Assembly: GCF_901709675.1 (NCBI RefSeq)
Contig: NC_051101.1
Coordinates: 11,986,501-12,050,500, forward strand
DNA length: 64,000 nucleotides
Source of the DNA: Syngnathus acus
Lineage: Eukaryota > Chordata > Actinopteri > Syngnathiformes > Syngnathidae
Direction: 5' to 3'
The first letter of the stretch is position 1; each line of letters starts with the position of its first letter. The notes under the pieces were generated by a model. The model did no database searches. It saw only the letters and a list, made by a program, of their open reading frames with translations, and was not told where the DNA came from. A program made the translations under genes and the position numbers. Below are positions 41,801 to 54,511 of the stretch, in pieces.

Positions 41801-44800
41801 TTTTTCGCTCTCTTCGGTGCGTTGTGGGCGATGCGAGGGAAGTAATCTGACTGAGTGCACTTGTTGTGTCCGGAACAGGGACAGAGGCAATTGCAGGAAG
41901 AGGGACAGCTGTAATCCCGCCGTCTGTGCCTATGTCGGTGGCGTTCCGCGGAAGTCGGGTTTACCATGGGATTCTTATGTCTGGTCATAAGCGGGTCGGC
42001 GAGAGAGGAGAGTTTGGGGCCCCCGAGGATCCCGCCGGACCCTTGGCCCAACCTGAGCATGCCTCTCACGCCCCTCATTTCCGCTCGCTCGCAGACGCTG
42101 TTGTTATCCGTTCCGATGCCGCTGTCGCTAGGCAAGGTCTCTTCGCTATGCGATTCGCTCCTGGGTGACGGGGTGGCGTCTTTGAGGTGGCCGGGCGAGC
42201 CGGGCGCGGGATGGAGCGGAGCGCCGGTTGAGGACAGCTTACATGACGACTGGTGAAAAGGGAAGTGTTGCCTGCCCTGGCAGGGACAACTTTTCTTCAC
42301 AAAGGGGGACAGCGAGGAACTGGACGGGGGACGGGGAGACGTGCAGGAAGACGTTGGCGATGGGAGGGAGAAAGGCGGAGGGAAAAGGAGAGCGGAGCTG
42401 GGTTCTGTGACGCTTCCTTCGCTGTAAGGGCTCTGGGCCCCGCTGGAGTGGGTGAGGGACGGGGAGGGAAACGGGTGAGGGGCCACCGGCGGCTGGTTGG
42501 ACACGAAGAGAGACGTTTCGGTGGGCTGCCCGAACAAAGACGACTGAGCGTAGCTGTGGGAATTCAAACGAGCCGTTTGGGATTTGGGCTTGCGGCCTCT
42601 CCTCTTACCCATGTAGATGGTTCCTCGCTTGCTCACATTGATTTGAGGGCCCAGCTTGGTCCCGAAGGAGGAGGACAAGTCAGAGAGCGTGGGCACTGTC
42701 GGAGGTTCGATGGGTTTGTAGGTTCTGTGAGAAGTTGCAAAAGCTGGAACGCGCTTGTTCTCGTCTCCCGCATTGCTTGACATCATGACCTTGTAAAGTC
42801 TCTTCTTCTTCCTTTTCTTCATCTCATTGATCAGCCTCCTGATTTTTAGCTGCCTGGGAGGATCTCCGTTCTTCTCCGTGTCGTCTGTTTTCCGAAGGGG
42901 TTGTTTGCGAGGACGGCCACGCTTCTTTGGGCTCCGGTCCAGAACCGGGCTTTTCTGAATGTCATCGCACTCCAGGAAGGCAACCTCCTCGGGGGAAAGT
43001 CTTAGAGGGGGATCGGTGAAGATCATGGTGTGGGATTTGGGTCGGCCACGTTTTCGTGCCGACTGTTTAGGAATCGATACGTTGGGGTTGTGTTTCGGAG
43101 AAGATGCTTTTGCCGTGGAAGAAACTGACGAGGAAGGAGTCGAGTGAGTCGGCAACTTGGGAGAGAAACTCGGAGAATCTCCTTCCTGATTTTCCACTCT
43201 GTGAGCTCGGTGAACCAGCTTGGTCCAGCTGGGCCTTCGGGCTTTACGTTTCTTGAGTGGTCTGCTGTCCTGCTCTGGACAAGAAGATGGTGGAGACAGA
43301 GGGGGCGGGCCAGAAGATAAGGCTGGAGGAGACCTGATGATGTCATTCCCGCTGTCGGCAATGGTGGCTTGCGGCTCCGCCTGCTTGCCCTCATCAGATC
43401 TTCCTTGGTCCGCAACTTGATACGGTTGATCGCATTTAGCCCCGCCCCCCGAGCACGTGTCCTCTTTTCGTTGTTTCTCGAGGCTCATCTTGCTTTTGTC
43501 GGCCTTTTCTCCAATCTTCAGTTCATGTCCGTCTTTACCCTGTCGCACTTTTCCATCCTTTGCTTTTTTCTTCTTTTTGATTTCATCCTTTCTGTCATCA
43601 CTCGTTCCTCTCCCCGCTTCCAGTCTATCGCCCTTGGGTTTTCTTTCTTTACGTTTGTCTTTCTTTAACTTACGCTCTTTAGCTCTCTTTTTGTCATTTG
43701 AGCGCTTTAGTGAAGTTTCCTGAACTTGTGACCCGGCGGGTGACATATCCAAAGCGGAATTACAAGTTTCTGTTTTAGAAGAACCTGGAGACGGACAAAC
43801 GGAGCTGCTGTGTTTTGCCGTTTTGACATCTCGGAGTTTATCTTCAGCGCAAAGTCCTTTTTTGCTCTGTACCACGCCATTGTGTTTTTTGACGATTTCC
43901 CTTCCAGTTTCGGCGCACGGCCCGGAAAGAGCGGCCGAAGCTTCCTGGTCGGAAGTGGACGCGCACGTTTTGAGCGACTGCTCATGGATCTTCTCTTTCT
44001 TCGCTTTCTCTGACGAACCGGCGGCCTCTGTAATTCCCGCCAGTTTGAGAGGCACCTGGAAAATAGAAAATACACAATCTGCGTCACGATAAACATTGTT
44101 GACAACGGTCGAACTGACGACAGCGCTTAGGCGAGACAATTACCCAAATGCTTTTGTTTTTGTCCGCCCGGTTAAGTCCAGACTGAGGACAAAGTGACTC
44201 AATCAGGCAGAGAAAGGAGGACACAGGGAGTGAGGTGACGGAAAGGAGGGAGGGAGGGAAGGGGGGGGTGACACAGAAAGGAGAGACGGAAGAAGAGAAC
44301 AGAAAGAGAGTGAAAGATAAATGAGAGCAGGTAGAGAAAGGAGGAGATGTAAAAATAGAAGAGAGGGACTGATATAGAGTGTCGGGCAGCGAGGAGAGCC
44401 GCGCCATTGGCTGCTATAAATTGCCGCTAATACAGATGAGGAGGCCTGACATTTTGTACTTGTCCTTTCATTTTGCTCGGCGGCAGCTTGAGTGGCGTTT
44501 GTGCCGCTAAAGCAATAAGCTTCCCCTCGGGCTATCGTCAGAAGGACCCGCCGACCAATGCCTGGAATGGCCGAGCCGGTTGCTGTGCCGCTTGTCCTAT
44601 TTATAGGTCCCGTTTAGTTAAATGCGCCGCTTTGCTTAGAAGTATGGAGACAATTGCTCATTTGACCTTACGGACGGCGCGGCTAAGTGACGTGAGCGTG
44701 TGTGGTGGTGAGCAAGAAAAACAACAAGGCTCGCTCGGCTACCGTGGCATGAATAATGTACGAGTCCACTTTTGGAAGTAGCTTGGGCTAATAATCCATC

Positions 44801-45984
44801 CGTCCGTCCATTTTCTGGACGATGTGCTATTCCCTTGGAAGAATTGGAAGCTCTCAGCGAGCTGAAATAAAATGCCCGGGGGCGGGGTGGAGAGGGGGGG
44901 GGGTCCGTTTACCCTGGCCAGGGTCCCGTTCCTAAGGCGGTGACGTAACCCAAATTCGTCCACTCCATCGTTAACGTTCTAGCGCAAAGTTTGTAAGGAA
45001 TCAACAATTAAAGAATTGAAAAAAATAAATAAAAGACTCGATTATCGGCTCGTCTATCCGATTTGGTACTTTCCCATTAAACGGGAGGGGAGTTGCTCGG
45101 ATGCTTGTTTCCAAGCAATCTTACACAATAAGAGTTTGAATGCCAGCAGCTGACGGGCTTGAATGCGTGCGCTCTCGCCGAAGCGAGCGTCACCGGTAGA
45201 AACGGAGCTGCAGAGAATTATCACCCGTCTCTGTGGCTCCCGTCAGCTTTACTGAGCTTTAATAGTAAGTTCCACCTCGTCGTTTTGCTTTAGCGACAAC
45301 GCTTTTATTGTCCTCGCTCGGTTTTAGCGGCCCAGTCTCAGCGCTGGGGAGACACGTGGATGTTAAATAAGCAACAAGGTCGGCGTATCGTAAAGATTTT
45401 GTTGGCGAGTTGTTTACGCCATTAAAGCAGGTTTAACTCACCTGTTTGGGGCCCGGCTTGACCGAGGCTACGGCGGGAACAGTCGCATTTGCTGGTGTTA
45501 AGGACTGTGCTGTTGCGGATGATGCCGTTTGGGTGACATCTGAGCCCGAGCGGTTCTCTCTGCTCGCGTCAACCGGATCGGCGGCGGCGGTCCTGGTGGG
45601 CAACGCACCCCCTCGGCCCTGCTGCCTCTGATAGGTTCTGATGGTTGGCTTGCAGACGTAGCTCTCCAAGATCTTGGGCGGCTTCTTGGTACGCTTGGCT
45701 TGCACTCCGATGCGGAGTCGCACGTTCCCGTCGGGGCAGCTGGTCTCTCTGCCACATATCTGCCCCGCGCCCCCACAGCGCCCTTCAATGAGCAACTCCA
45801 GCACCGCCCCCTTGTCCCCTTCCCTCTTCTTTCCTCGCTTGTCCTCCTTCTTACCCACGTCCGAATCGTCCGTCTCCACGCGTTTTCTTTTCTCTTGGTC
45901 TTGCTCAAAATCCTCAGGTACAGTCGAGGCATCCAATGTGGAGTCCGTCATTAGAGGGCTGTCCCCCTTCATTCTCTGATCCAT
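35877..45984 (-). CDS. ash1l: ASH1L-like protein lacking SET, bromo, PHD and BAH domains
   Basis: ASH1L is normally a ~2960-residue H3K36 methyltransferase. Twelve minus-strand coding exons (45984-45442, 44055-40608, 39490-39190, 39019-38843, 38767-38679, 38598-38525, 37724-37679, 37600-37560, 37483-37413, 37345-37170, 36197-36103, 36008-35877) join with every phase matching to 1730 residues. Recognised ASH1L parts are [20 protein letters not shown] (exon 1), AT-hooks near 513 (RKRGRPKS), 558 (KKRGRPRK), 663 (RRGRKPKS) and 1353 (RPGRPRKRP), [41 protein letters not shown], and the basic C-terminus [15 protein letters not shown]. The AWS-SET-post-SET block should sit between residues 1559 and 1574, and the bromo-PHD-BAH block near 1656-1687. 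Both are absent and the introns there hold no trace. Order between rusc1 and dap3 matches human. Confidence 0.88.
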
Positions 45985-46163
45985 CAGAGAAGTCAGGGGG
46001 GAGGAGAAAACAGCTGAATAGTTCCCAGTATACCACTGAAGGAGTTTTCCTGCAGGTGGAGGTCAGGCTTTGAGAAAAAAAACCCAAAACAAAAACCACT
46101 CAGTGGAGCTTGTTCATCCGGCAAAGACAGATCTTCTCCTTTGGGCTTGAGCTGACAAAGCGC
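45985..46163 (-). other. ash1l: 5' UTR part of the ATG exon of the ash1l-like gene
   Basis: A good minus-strand acceptor (TTAACAG, 46170-46164) starts the exon that contains the initiator ATG at 45984-45982. The start MDQR resembles the MDPR start of human ASH1L and is followed by charged sequence, so this ATG is preferred. Confidence 0.6.
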
Positions 46164-46441
46164 CTGTTAAGACGAGAGAAGAAAATAGAATCCAGCGATT
46201 AGTCGGTGAGCGCAGATGCTGAGCAACAGCGGCGGCAGCAGCGGCGCGGGAACCGAGAGGAAAGTCCTCCTTTCGAGCGGGCAGCTGCAAAGAGGCGCTA
46301 CAGTGTGTGTCCACAAAGATGATCTCATCACACCGAAGACCCCGGGGGGGCTCATCAACACGATTCCCAGAATGCCTGCACTCAACTGCCTGGAAGCGAG
46401 ACTTAGTCACATCATTGTAAAACACTAAACGCTCAACTTAC

Positions 46442-46540
46442 GGCAGTGAAATATTTTCAGTCCCTTCAATATCAGACACGCAAGCTGCCGCCATCTTTGC
46501 GCCTTCTGTTCTCAGCTACTCCTTCTTCTCTTCCTGGTGC
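46442..46540 (-). promoter_or_regulatory. ash1l: First non-coding exon and YY1-type start region of the ash1l-like gene
   Basis: On the minus strand a YY1-type element AAGATGGCGGC (46497-46487) is followed by a donor (CTGCC|GTAAGT, exon end 46442). YY1 elements of this kind usually sit just downstream of transcription starts, so the start is probably near 46500-46540. The exact 5' end is inferred. Confidence 0.5.
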
Positions 46541-49500
46541 TGGGCTGTACTTTCTTTTCTCTCCGAAAAACTCCCCGTCTCATTTTTGGCAGTAAGCTTT
46601 CGCATGCATTCTCTATTAGCCCCCTCCCCTCTCTCTCTCTCTCTCGTTCTCTCGCTCTGAGTCGACCGACCGCACAGCCTAACGGTCAACTCAAACACTA
46701 TATTCTTGTTAATCACAACCATATTTCCTCCTACACTTCATTCTTTTCCTCCTTTTTGACTTAAATCCCTCCATTCACGCTACTCCGCAACACCCCCCCC
46801 CCCCTCCCTTCCCTCCCTCTCAGTCATGGTAACACCGCGTCGGGAAAAGGGGGGAAACTTATTTTTGGAAAGGAGCGCAAATTCCTTCTCCTCCCATTGC
46901 TTCCTCTGAGTCAAGTAAGCTTTTCATTGACCCCATTGTAAATGGATGTCTAATGTGACATTAGAGCGAGTAACACGCCCTGAAATAACATTCAGCCCAC
47001 CAAAACAAACTCGCTTTTGGTTCAGGCCAAATTTGACCCCCCGGCGTAGCAAATGGATGCAGCCTTCGCCCGTCCTTCATAACGTCGGCGCTCGCATCAA
47101 GGGAGGCATTCATTTCACAATAAAAAAACACACCTTGCCAAGCATTTTTGCGCCTCTTATGACATCCACTCAAGCGCCTCAGGAGCATTCGAGATAATGT
47201 TTTCATTTAGAGCCCCCCCCCCCCCCTTCTCCACACACATCCCCCAAAAAACCATTCGCTCGAATCAGACAGAGGAGCTCAAATCAACATCAGTTCCAGT
47301 AAGAGACATTACGTAAGACCTTTGGAAAGTATTTCCACCGCCAAACCCTGCTGTGAAATTTGAATAGAGTACACAGTTAAGTATCTTTATTAATGACCAT
47401 CTCGTAAATCATTGGGAAGTAGATTAGGGACTAAGGACCGAGCCCTGAATTCCAAAAAGAAAGAACAAAAATTGTAGCAAATAATTAGAATTGGCTATAT
47501 TGAAATATATATCAACATATTCCCCGAGTTCATTGTAGAATCGAAAATCCCTGCACAGCTTCCTTTACAGCCTCATGACAGGTCCTTCAACTTGAGAGAA
47601 ATCCATTCTGCATGCATATTAACAATCTTTTATACTCTCTGGACTATTCCGCCCAAACATAACTCTAAATTATCCCAACATTGGACCGGCAGTTATTTCC
47701 CGTGACAGGATGATAGGTGGACCTGACACACAGAGTGAGCTTGGACTCCTCAGCAGCGCCGAGGCGACGATTAAATCATGATAATGGCCCCCGCCGTCTT
47801 TTCCGGCATCCAATGGCGGCGGCGGCTTTATCATCATCAATAACTGCGAGCATCTGCCTGACAACAGCGCCGGTGCGGGAGCTCAGCTGGATGTCAGGAT
47901 GCGGTGTTAAAAAGCCTTGCGGAAGTATATGTCCTCACAAAAACCACAAGACACGCTCATTTAGCAGCCACTGTTTTACATTTGGCTGTTTGATATTCAA
48001 TATATTTACTGAGATTTTTACCTTTGTGCAAATTGCAGCCGTAAGAATGAAAATCTTCAGTTGGTAACAGTTTGCACTTTTAGCATAAGCTAAAAAAAAA
48101 AAAGCAGGTGCAGTAAGTTCCCATAGTTGTAAAAGTCAAGTGCACACAAGTGGAACCTTTACCGTACCAACCCAGTGCAAAGCCACTGTAGCTAAATGAA
48201 TGTACCTCTTGTGGTTAATTATTGGACTCAAATGGGTTTTCCCCTGAGTTGGAAGGTCAATGGTATCATAAATTGAAGTAACCCCCCCCCATGGAGCGCT
48301 TTTATTGACCCCCAATGTAACTAATGCCGGATTTCCACTGATGGACAAAATTCTGATTTTTTTTCTTTTTGCTCTCGTGGCACAATTGGGTCATGCGTCA
48401 TGGGAGCATGACTAGAAAAAAACCGCATGTAATCAGAGATGGATTGAATCAGTCTTCCTCTAAACATGGATAAAAATCTGTCACCCAACTGATACTTGAT
48501 AGTGGATGTTACGTGATTCGTGGGATACACAATGAATAATTGTCTTCATGTTATGTTTAGTTTGACAGTAAACTTCAAGTGTACGTGGCATTAAAGAGTC
48601 TGTTTTTGCTATCTGCCAAACTGCTGCCAGTTGTGAAGTGAGTCGAGACAAGTTGTGTAACTTGAGCATTTTGAGTCAAAGCAAAAAAAAAAAAACACCC
48701 AAACACAGCTCATATCTTGAAAAAGTCCAAATTGGGTCACTCTTATCTCAAGGCACCACAATACACATCAGGCTGGTGAAGAGTATCAGTGTCGTAGTAT
48801 CGCAGCATTTTCACAGTTGTATCGTTATTAATGCAGCCTTACTAAAAACCGACCTTTTCTGGTTCCCGAACCTCAAGTTTCGGAACCCACATAGAGTAGC
48901 CACTCTATCAATGAAAGTACCCTCCTTCCTCCACTTGTAGTCTGAGTGTTACACGCGCAATAGTGTGTCCTTGTGAGTGTGTCAGGCGTACATTGTGTAC
49001 CCATATGGCAGCTGCGTAGGCTCGCTGACATTTCCACTGGAGCTACTTCGAGTATGGGCAGCGGGGGTGTTGCCGCACTCTCCTGTCAGTGGTACAGGAG
49101 AGCGTCCACGGACAAAAATCACAACAGATCACGCCTGACTGGCACGTAACAACAACACACGTGTCGTTTTTTTTTTTTCTTCCCTCAATGGCAACACGCA
49201 CACGGAAGTGAAAATGCGCCACCTTGTTGTTTTTCTCCCTCCTCTTACTGGCGGGAAAAGACAGCATCGTCCACACGCAAGACCCACTCGGCAACAAGGG
49301 ATAAAATTAGCGCAAAGTGTACACTAGCAATGCTGCGTGGCGCTGACAGGCCCACGCAGCGTAGCAGTGACAATCCGGAATGAAAGCTACGCAGGCTACT
49401 TACCTAACAACCCCCGAAAAATCAGCGAGAGCGTCCCGGAGCAAACTGCGTTTAAGACACGGGAGGTGAAGGTGTTGCTGTCCGGATCCTTACCCGCCTT

Positions 49501-51360
49501 CGTCGTACTGTGTGGTACCACCACCTCCGCCCACCCGTGTGACGACTGAGTGGTCTTCAAGCGTGAATGACGTGGCGTGGATCGGACGGGTAAAAAGGTT
49601 ATAAAAACAGAGCCCCAACAGAGCGAGCTGTTGTACATTGGCGGGAGTGTTTTCATAATCATACAGTAGGTAGTTCTTAGTCCGCCGTTAGGGGGCGCGC
49701 TAGTTGCTCTCAGCGCGGTCTTTTTTTTTCTTTAGTCACTTCCCGGGTTAAGAAAGTTGCGTCGTTTCCCGCCAGTCAGAATGAGTTGCGTTGTGTCCCA
49801 CTGGCATTGAACGCATCACCACCTTGGGGGGGGGGGGGGGGGTCTCAGAAAAGAGACCACCAAGCCTCATTAAATTTTATGAACAAAATTATTTAAAAAT
49901 AAAGTAAAAATGAGAAATATGCAAACACACCCAATAAATAGTTGGTTTGTTGTATTAACTATATAGGTAAACACAACTCAGTGGTTTGTTTTTCTGCATC
50001 ACATTTGTCCTAAATAGATCTTGACCATTGTTTCAAATAAAAACTGTTTTAAACAATGAGACTCTCACATTGAACGTGACAAGGGAGTATCATTAAGGCT
50101 GGCACATATTTTCATCAATACTGTAGTCAAATTCCTAATTGAATAGGTCCAACAGCAAAGAAAAACCCAAATCATCACTTAAACTAGTGCTATGCACCAA
50201 ATTTGCTTTGGGGATCAATAAGGCCTATCTCATTGTGAGTAATATGATGCAATTATTGTTTATAATCATAAAAGTAAGTACTCAGAGCCTCCCCATTCCC
50301 CGAGCAGACAATGCAGGACATTATCGTTCAACTGTTATCACTGATGGTGATATTGTGCACTTGTGGGAGGATATGTATTAATTTCATGACTGCAAAAGAT
50401 GCCGACTCGGGGCTCTGGTATCTGGGGCAGTTTCCCCTGCTTGGCCTGGTTGGTACTCAAGCTTTGCATGGAGGATTACCTAATGCTTCGGGAGGCCCTG
50501 GAGCAACATTTTTTTTAATGCTTTATCTTCATCCATCGACTTCGCCTCCCACCCTTTGATTGCCTGCTACACTTTCAGTCAGAGTACTGACCCCAAAACA
50601 TCCAGCAAACAACAATGTCTAAATTACGTATGGACTCTAACCTTTTAAAACAGATTAGTGTACATTTGTACAACTTTAACCAGAGGATATAAAAAGTCTA
50701 CACACCCCTGTTCAAAAGTGATATTGGAGGAATAGAGTTATATTGTATATTTCACCGCAGGAGGTCATGTGACATCCAAAAGGCAAATTTAAGAGGAAGG
50801 GGGGGCAATTAACATGGGAAGCCAGATGTATTATGACTCATAAAAGCGTAGGAATTTTGGAAGAAAGCCAAAGAATTAAGTGGGTAGTTTTTTGCAGCAA
50901 CATGATGAGTAGATTATGTGCAGTATCATACGGGCCATATGGAGCAGCCATGGACGAGTGATTTTTAGTCCAGTCCTGTAGACACAAGTATTTGAAGGGC
51001 GTATGGGTGGATGATTGTGAAGGGATTTTTACAGTCAGTTATATAAGGTTACTGCCCTGGTATTTTTTAATACATTAAAATTTGATTGTGGAATGTGAGT
51101 AACAGCTTGAGACTAGTGTTTTTGTGAACGACTACTGTTATGAAAGAGGGGGGGCTAATTACCTCATCACCCCCCACATTGACTTTAAATAAAAATAAAA
51201 TCTTCTTAGATTTTTATGCAGCCGTCCAAACAAAATATTTATGCACTCCAACAGTGTAAAAACTCTTCAATATAGCTCATGTATAAAAGTAATTAAAAAC
51301 AAAACTCCATTTTACTGTTTTGCTTAGTGTAACCTGATTGGCGCATGTGAAAACGTCACT
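46541..51360. other. Gene-poor intergenic stretch between ash1l-like gene and dap3
   Basis: I see no gene here. MSTO1, which separates these genes in human, was not recognised. The stretch holds C runs (about 46792-46804 and 47214-47227), a G run (about 49827-49842), a CT-rich tract (about 46630-46660) and A+T-rich sequence. A GC-richer interval at about 49300-49800 has a minus-strand donor-like GCGG|GTAAGG near 49490 and could be an alternative upstream ash1l exon, but this is weak. Confidence 0.45.
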
Positions 51361-51695
51361 TCCTGTCAGGCTGGCTGCGTGATGGCGGCGCCCCTGACGT
51401 TTCTGGCACATTGACTGCTACCGTAGTCGTGCGTGCGGGTGCTCTTCCACGTTATCCCGGAACGTACACTTGTAGATGACATTATTATAAACAACAGCTA
51501 AGGACCGGGCGTGTTGGTAAATGTATGTATGTGCTTTAGTATTAAAAAAAATAAGAGCGTTGTCTGCAACTTACTAGCTAGCTAGCTGCTACATGTTTAC
51601 CAAAGGTGACAGGATAGTGCCATTGTAGAGTTCATCTTGGACACATTTGGGTCGAACGCTTGGTTTTAGTTTGCGTTATATCCTCAACTTTACAG
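51361..51695 (+). promoter_or_regulatory. dap3 promoter and leader
   Basis: An ETS-like ACTTCCTGTC (about 51358-51367) is followed by a YY1-type GATGGCGGCGCC (about 51381-51392), the usual layout of a TATA-less housekeeping start. A donor-like TTG|GTAAAT near 51519 may end a non-coding first exon. The coding exon begins after an acceptor at 51694-51695. Confidence 0.5.
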
Positions 51696-54052
51696 ATGAT
51701 GGCTCTTCACAGAATGTCCTTCAGGCTTCGGCAAACGGTAAGCTTGGAAAAAAGATGTTACAGACAGTGCACATTGTCTCGCAATATAATATCTCCCTTT
51801 ATATTTTCTTGTAGTGGACGCATGCTCGATGGCTTCATACGAGTGGATTGGGCCAGCAGCAGGAAGCTTTGGTGGCTGAGCCAGAACCTGAGCCCTTCTC
51901 AGTCTTCAGAACACAGCAGAACGATCCAGTAAGTAAAGCTGCTCCTGTTCCACATCAGCATGAACACGTGTTGTCAAACACAATTTGTTGTGTGAAGTTG
52001 TGATTTTGTTTCATTCACTTTTATGTCTCGTTTTAGGCTTGTCAGTCAGAGAAACACATTGGACAGTTTTACACAATACCTTCTGCACACATTCGAACGC
52101 TCTTCCCTCACGGGCTCCCCCGACGATATCAGCAACAGGTTGGTTCTTTAACACATCCACCCAGCTATCATCTTGATTTTTTCCAACCGAGAGCTTACTG
52201 TGTATAGGCGAAGACGTTTACCGAAGCGGCCGTGATGGTGAGGCAGCCTGCTTTGGAGGTCATCTCCTACCTGAAGGAAACGGATATGAGCAAACCAGTA
52301 CAGCGTTATATGTTCTGTATCCTTGAGAAATTCATCACACAGTCTGAAAGACAAGAAACAACAAAAGGCCATTTTTATCTGTATATGGACTTAATGAATT
52401 TGTTCAGATGGATTAAAGGGCGGCGGAAAGACTTTATCTCTCTGTCATGTCGTCCACTTTTGCTTCACGCAGGGATGGCTGGTTCTGCATATACCTGATG
52501 GTGAGGGGGAAAAAAATTAGGGTTTCTGTTGGCAATTTATTCAAGAGAGTTTTTTATTTTCCATGTAGCTCACAGCTGGGTGAAGAACTGCAAAGAGCTG
52601 CTGCCTTCATCCTTCAACGCCTCTCGCTTCGACCAGCCTTTGCAAGCCACCGAGTGGTTGCGCAACTTCAAAATCACCAATGAGCCCTTCCTGTCCAAGG
52701 TAGATGGGGGAAATGTTACATTAAATAGACAAGCCATAACTAACAAGCCACGTGTAGACTGTAAACGAGCCTTCATTGTGTCGTCACAGCAGTCGGGTAC
52801 GTGCCGACTCGCATAAAGCAGCGGCGCTCGCCGGCAGCTGCGAGGCACGATGGGCTTAATTATTTAATGAGACATTAATGGAAGTCATTATGCGTTGGCA
52901 CTTTATAATCTACTTGACTAAATTAAAATATAATCATCGGTGCCCAGACATTGATACACAATGGCACAATGATGGCACGTTAAAATCATAATCAAAGCGC
53001 TACTTTTTCGTCTCCAGTTAAAGACGACGCAGCGCTACGTGTGGACGAAGAGAGAGCTCACCGAGGAGGGAAGACCTCTTGGCGAGCTGGTGGACCAGGT
53101 TGTTATTTTTCAGCTTCTCGGATATTTTTAAGCCATGGACAGCAGAGCTTCCACGGCATTGGTTGAAACGTATCACTTTTACTTCCCCTCTTGAAAATAT
53201 TTTTGGGTTGTTTCTGTGTCAGGGCATCGCTCGTGTGAAGAGCAGCAGCGATGTGGTGGGAGCGCTGATGAAGGAGCTGAGGCAGCAGAGCGGGCAGCCG
53301 GGCTGTGACTTTCGCCTGGCCGTGGCTGTGGATGGCGTCAACGCCCTGTGGGGCAAGTCCAGTATGAAAAAGGAGGACAAGAGCGAGGTGAGTAAATCTA
53401 GCCACGCTTCACACCACCTTTGCATCTACGTACTCATGTTTGCTTTTCATTAGGTGAATCCAGATGAGCTCACTCTCATATATAACCTGAGGAAGATGAT
53501 GAGGAACGACTGGGTGAGGAAAAACATGCAAAAAAATGCGTCGCCTAATTATATTCCCCCTTTTTTTTTTTTTTACATGTAACTTCTTGTTTCAGACGGG
53601 AGGTACCATCATCACCACTCTGTCTCATACTGGCGCTGTGTACCCGCCCAAATTGGCTTACTTGCCCCAGGACCTGATGGGAGAGGTCAGAGTTCACTTG
53701 TGTGATTTTATTTTGCTCACTTGAAACACAGCTCGTGAAGATGCTAACTTGCTTCTACACTGAACTTGGTTTTAGAGAGGTTTTGACAACATGGACCCGT
53801 TTATCCCGGTGTGCGTGCCCTGTTACAGCGAGAAGGAATTTGAGAGCTGCTACCTCTACTACATGGACCGCAACTGGCTGCAGCATCCAATGAGTAAGGG
53901 TCACGCGTATGATGGATGTTTCTTCTGACATTTGTATGTAATGCTTATCCAACTTTTTCTTCTCAGCTCGATCAGAAGAAGGCAAGAAAGAGCTCATCTT
54001 TATGACTGACAGGATCCCATCGTTAATGGAGAGAATTTGTGCCTTCCTATGA
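51696..54052 (+). CDS. dap3: Mitochondrial ribosomal protein mS29 (DAP3)
   Basis: DAP3 is the GTP-binding mS29 subunit of the mitochondrial small ribosomal subunit, also linked to death-receptor apoptosis. Twelve coding exons (51696-51737, 51815-51928, 52037-52138, 52208-52316, 52408-52500, 52569-52699, 53018-53098, 53223-53387, 53454-53513, 53596-53685, 53776-53893, 53967-54052) join in phase to 396 residues; human has 398. The Arg-rich N-terminus ([14 protein letters not shown]) fits a mitochondrial presequence. The P-loop GLKGGGKT is at 124-131, assembled across an exon junction. Family segments [33 protein letters not shown] and [17 protein letters not shown] are clear. The CDS start is the first of two ATGs right after the acceptor. 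Poly(A) signal AATAAA is at 54167-54172. Confidence 0.96.
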
Positions 54053-54412
54053 AGTCTCAGACAATATACGCTCATGTCACACAATAATCTGCATTCTAAA
54101 AAAGCAGAAGCTCAATATTCATGTCTATAATGTGTATCTGTAAATTATTCATTTGCTGTGTTTGCTAATAAATGTTTAAAAAGCCAATGTGTTTTTTTAA
54201 TCAGCTCATGAGTGAATCAGAAAATGAATAGATGGGAAAAAAGTGTAATTACTTGTATTTTTACGACGTCAGCAGAATAGATTTGAACTATTTCTATTAT
54301 GCTAAAAAATTATTTCCATACATTTTCTTTGTAATTTACTTGCGTTCGTTTTCGATCGCGACAAAACAGCACCTCCAACTGGCACATCCGGGAAATTGCA
54401 TATCACATGAAA

Positions 54413-54422
54413 GTCACGTGAC
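54413..54422. promoter_or_regulatory. CLEAR element upstream of gba1
   Basis: GTCACGTGAC is a perfect 10 bp palindrome matching the TFEB/TFE3 CLEAR consensus, 90 bp upstream of the gba1 start codon. A second, weaker TCACATGA sits about 10 bp upstream. Human GBA1 is a known TFEB-responsive lysosomal gene, so a functional site is likely. Confidence 0.65.
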
Positions 54423-54511
54423 TTGTTCTCGACTCAAACCGTCAGAATGACAGACTGGTTCACTCGTGAGTCGTGACCTCCGACGAGAGGCGCGAACTTT
54501 CTCTTGACGAA

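Noticed and set aside
40744-44092. Plus-strand open frames opposite the large ash1l-like exon
   Set aside because: The exon on the minus strand is clearly ASH1L by AT-hooks and conserved words; the opposite frames are compositional shadows.
49300-49560. 70-residue plus-strand open frame as a gene
   Set aside because: No homology, splice context or conservation signal; the GC-rich setting more likely reflects promoter-type DNA.
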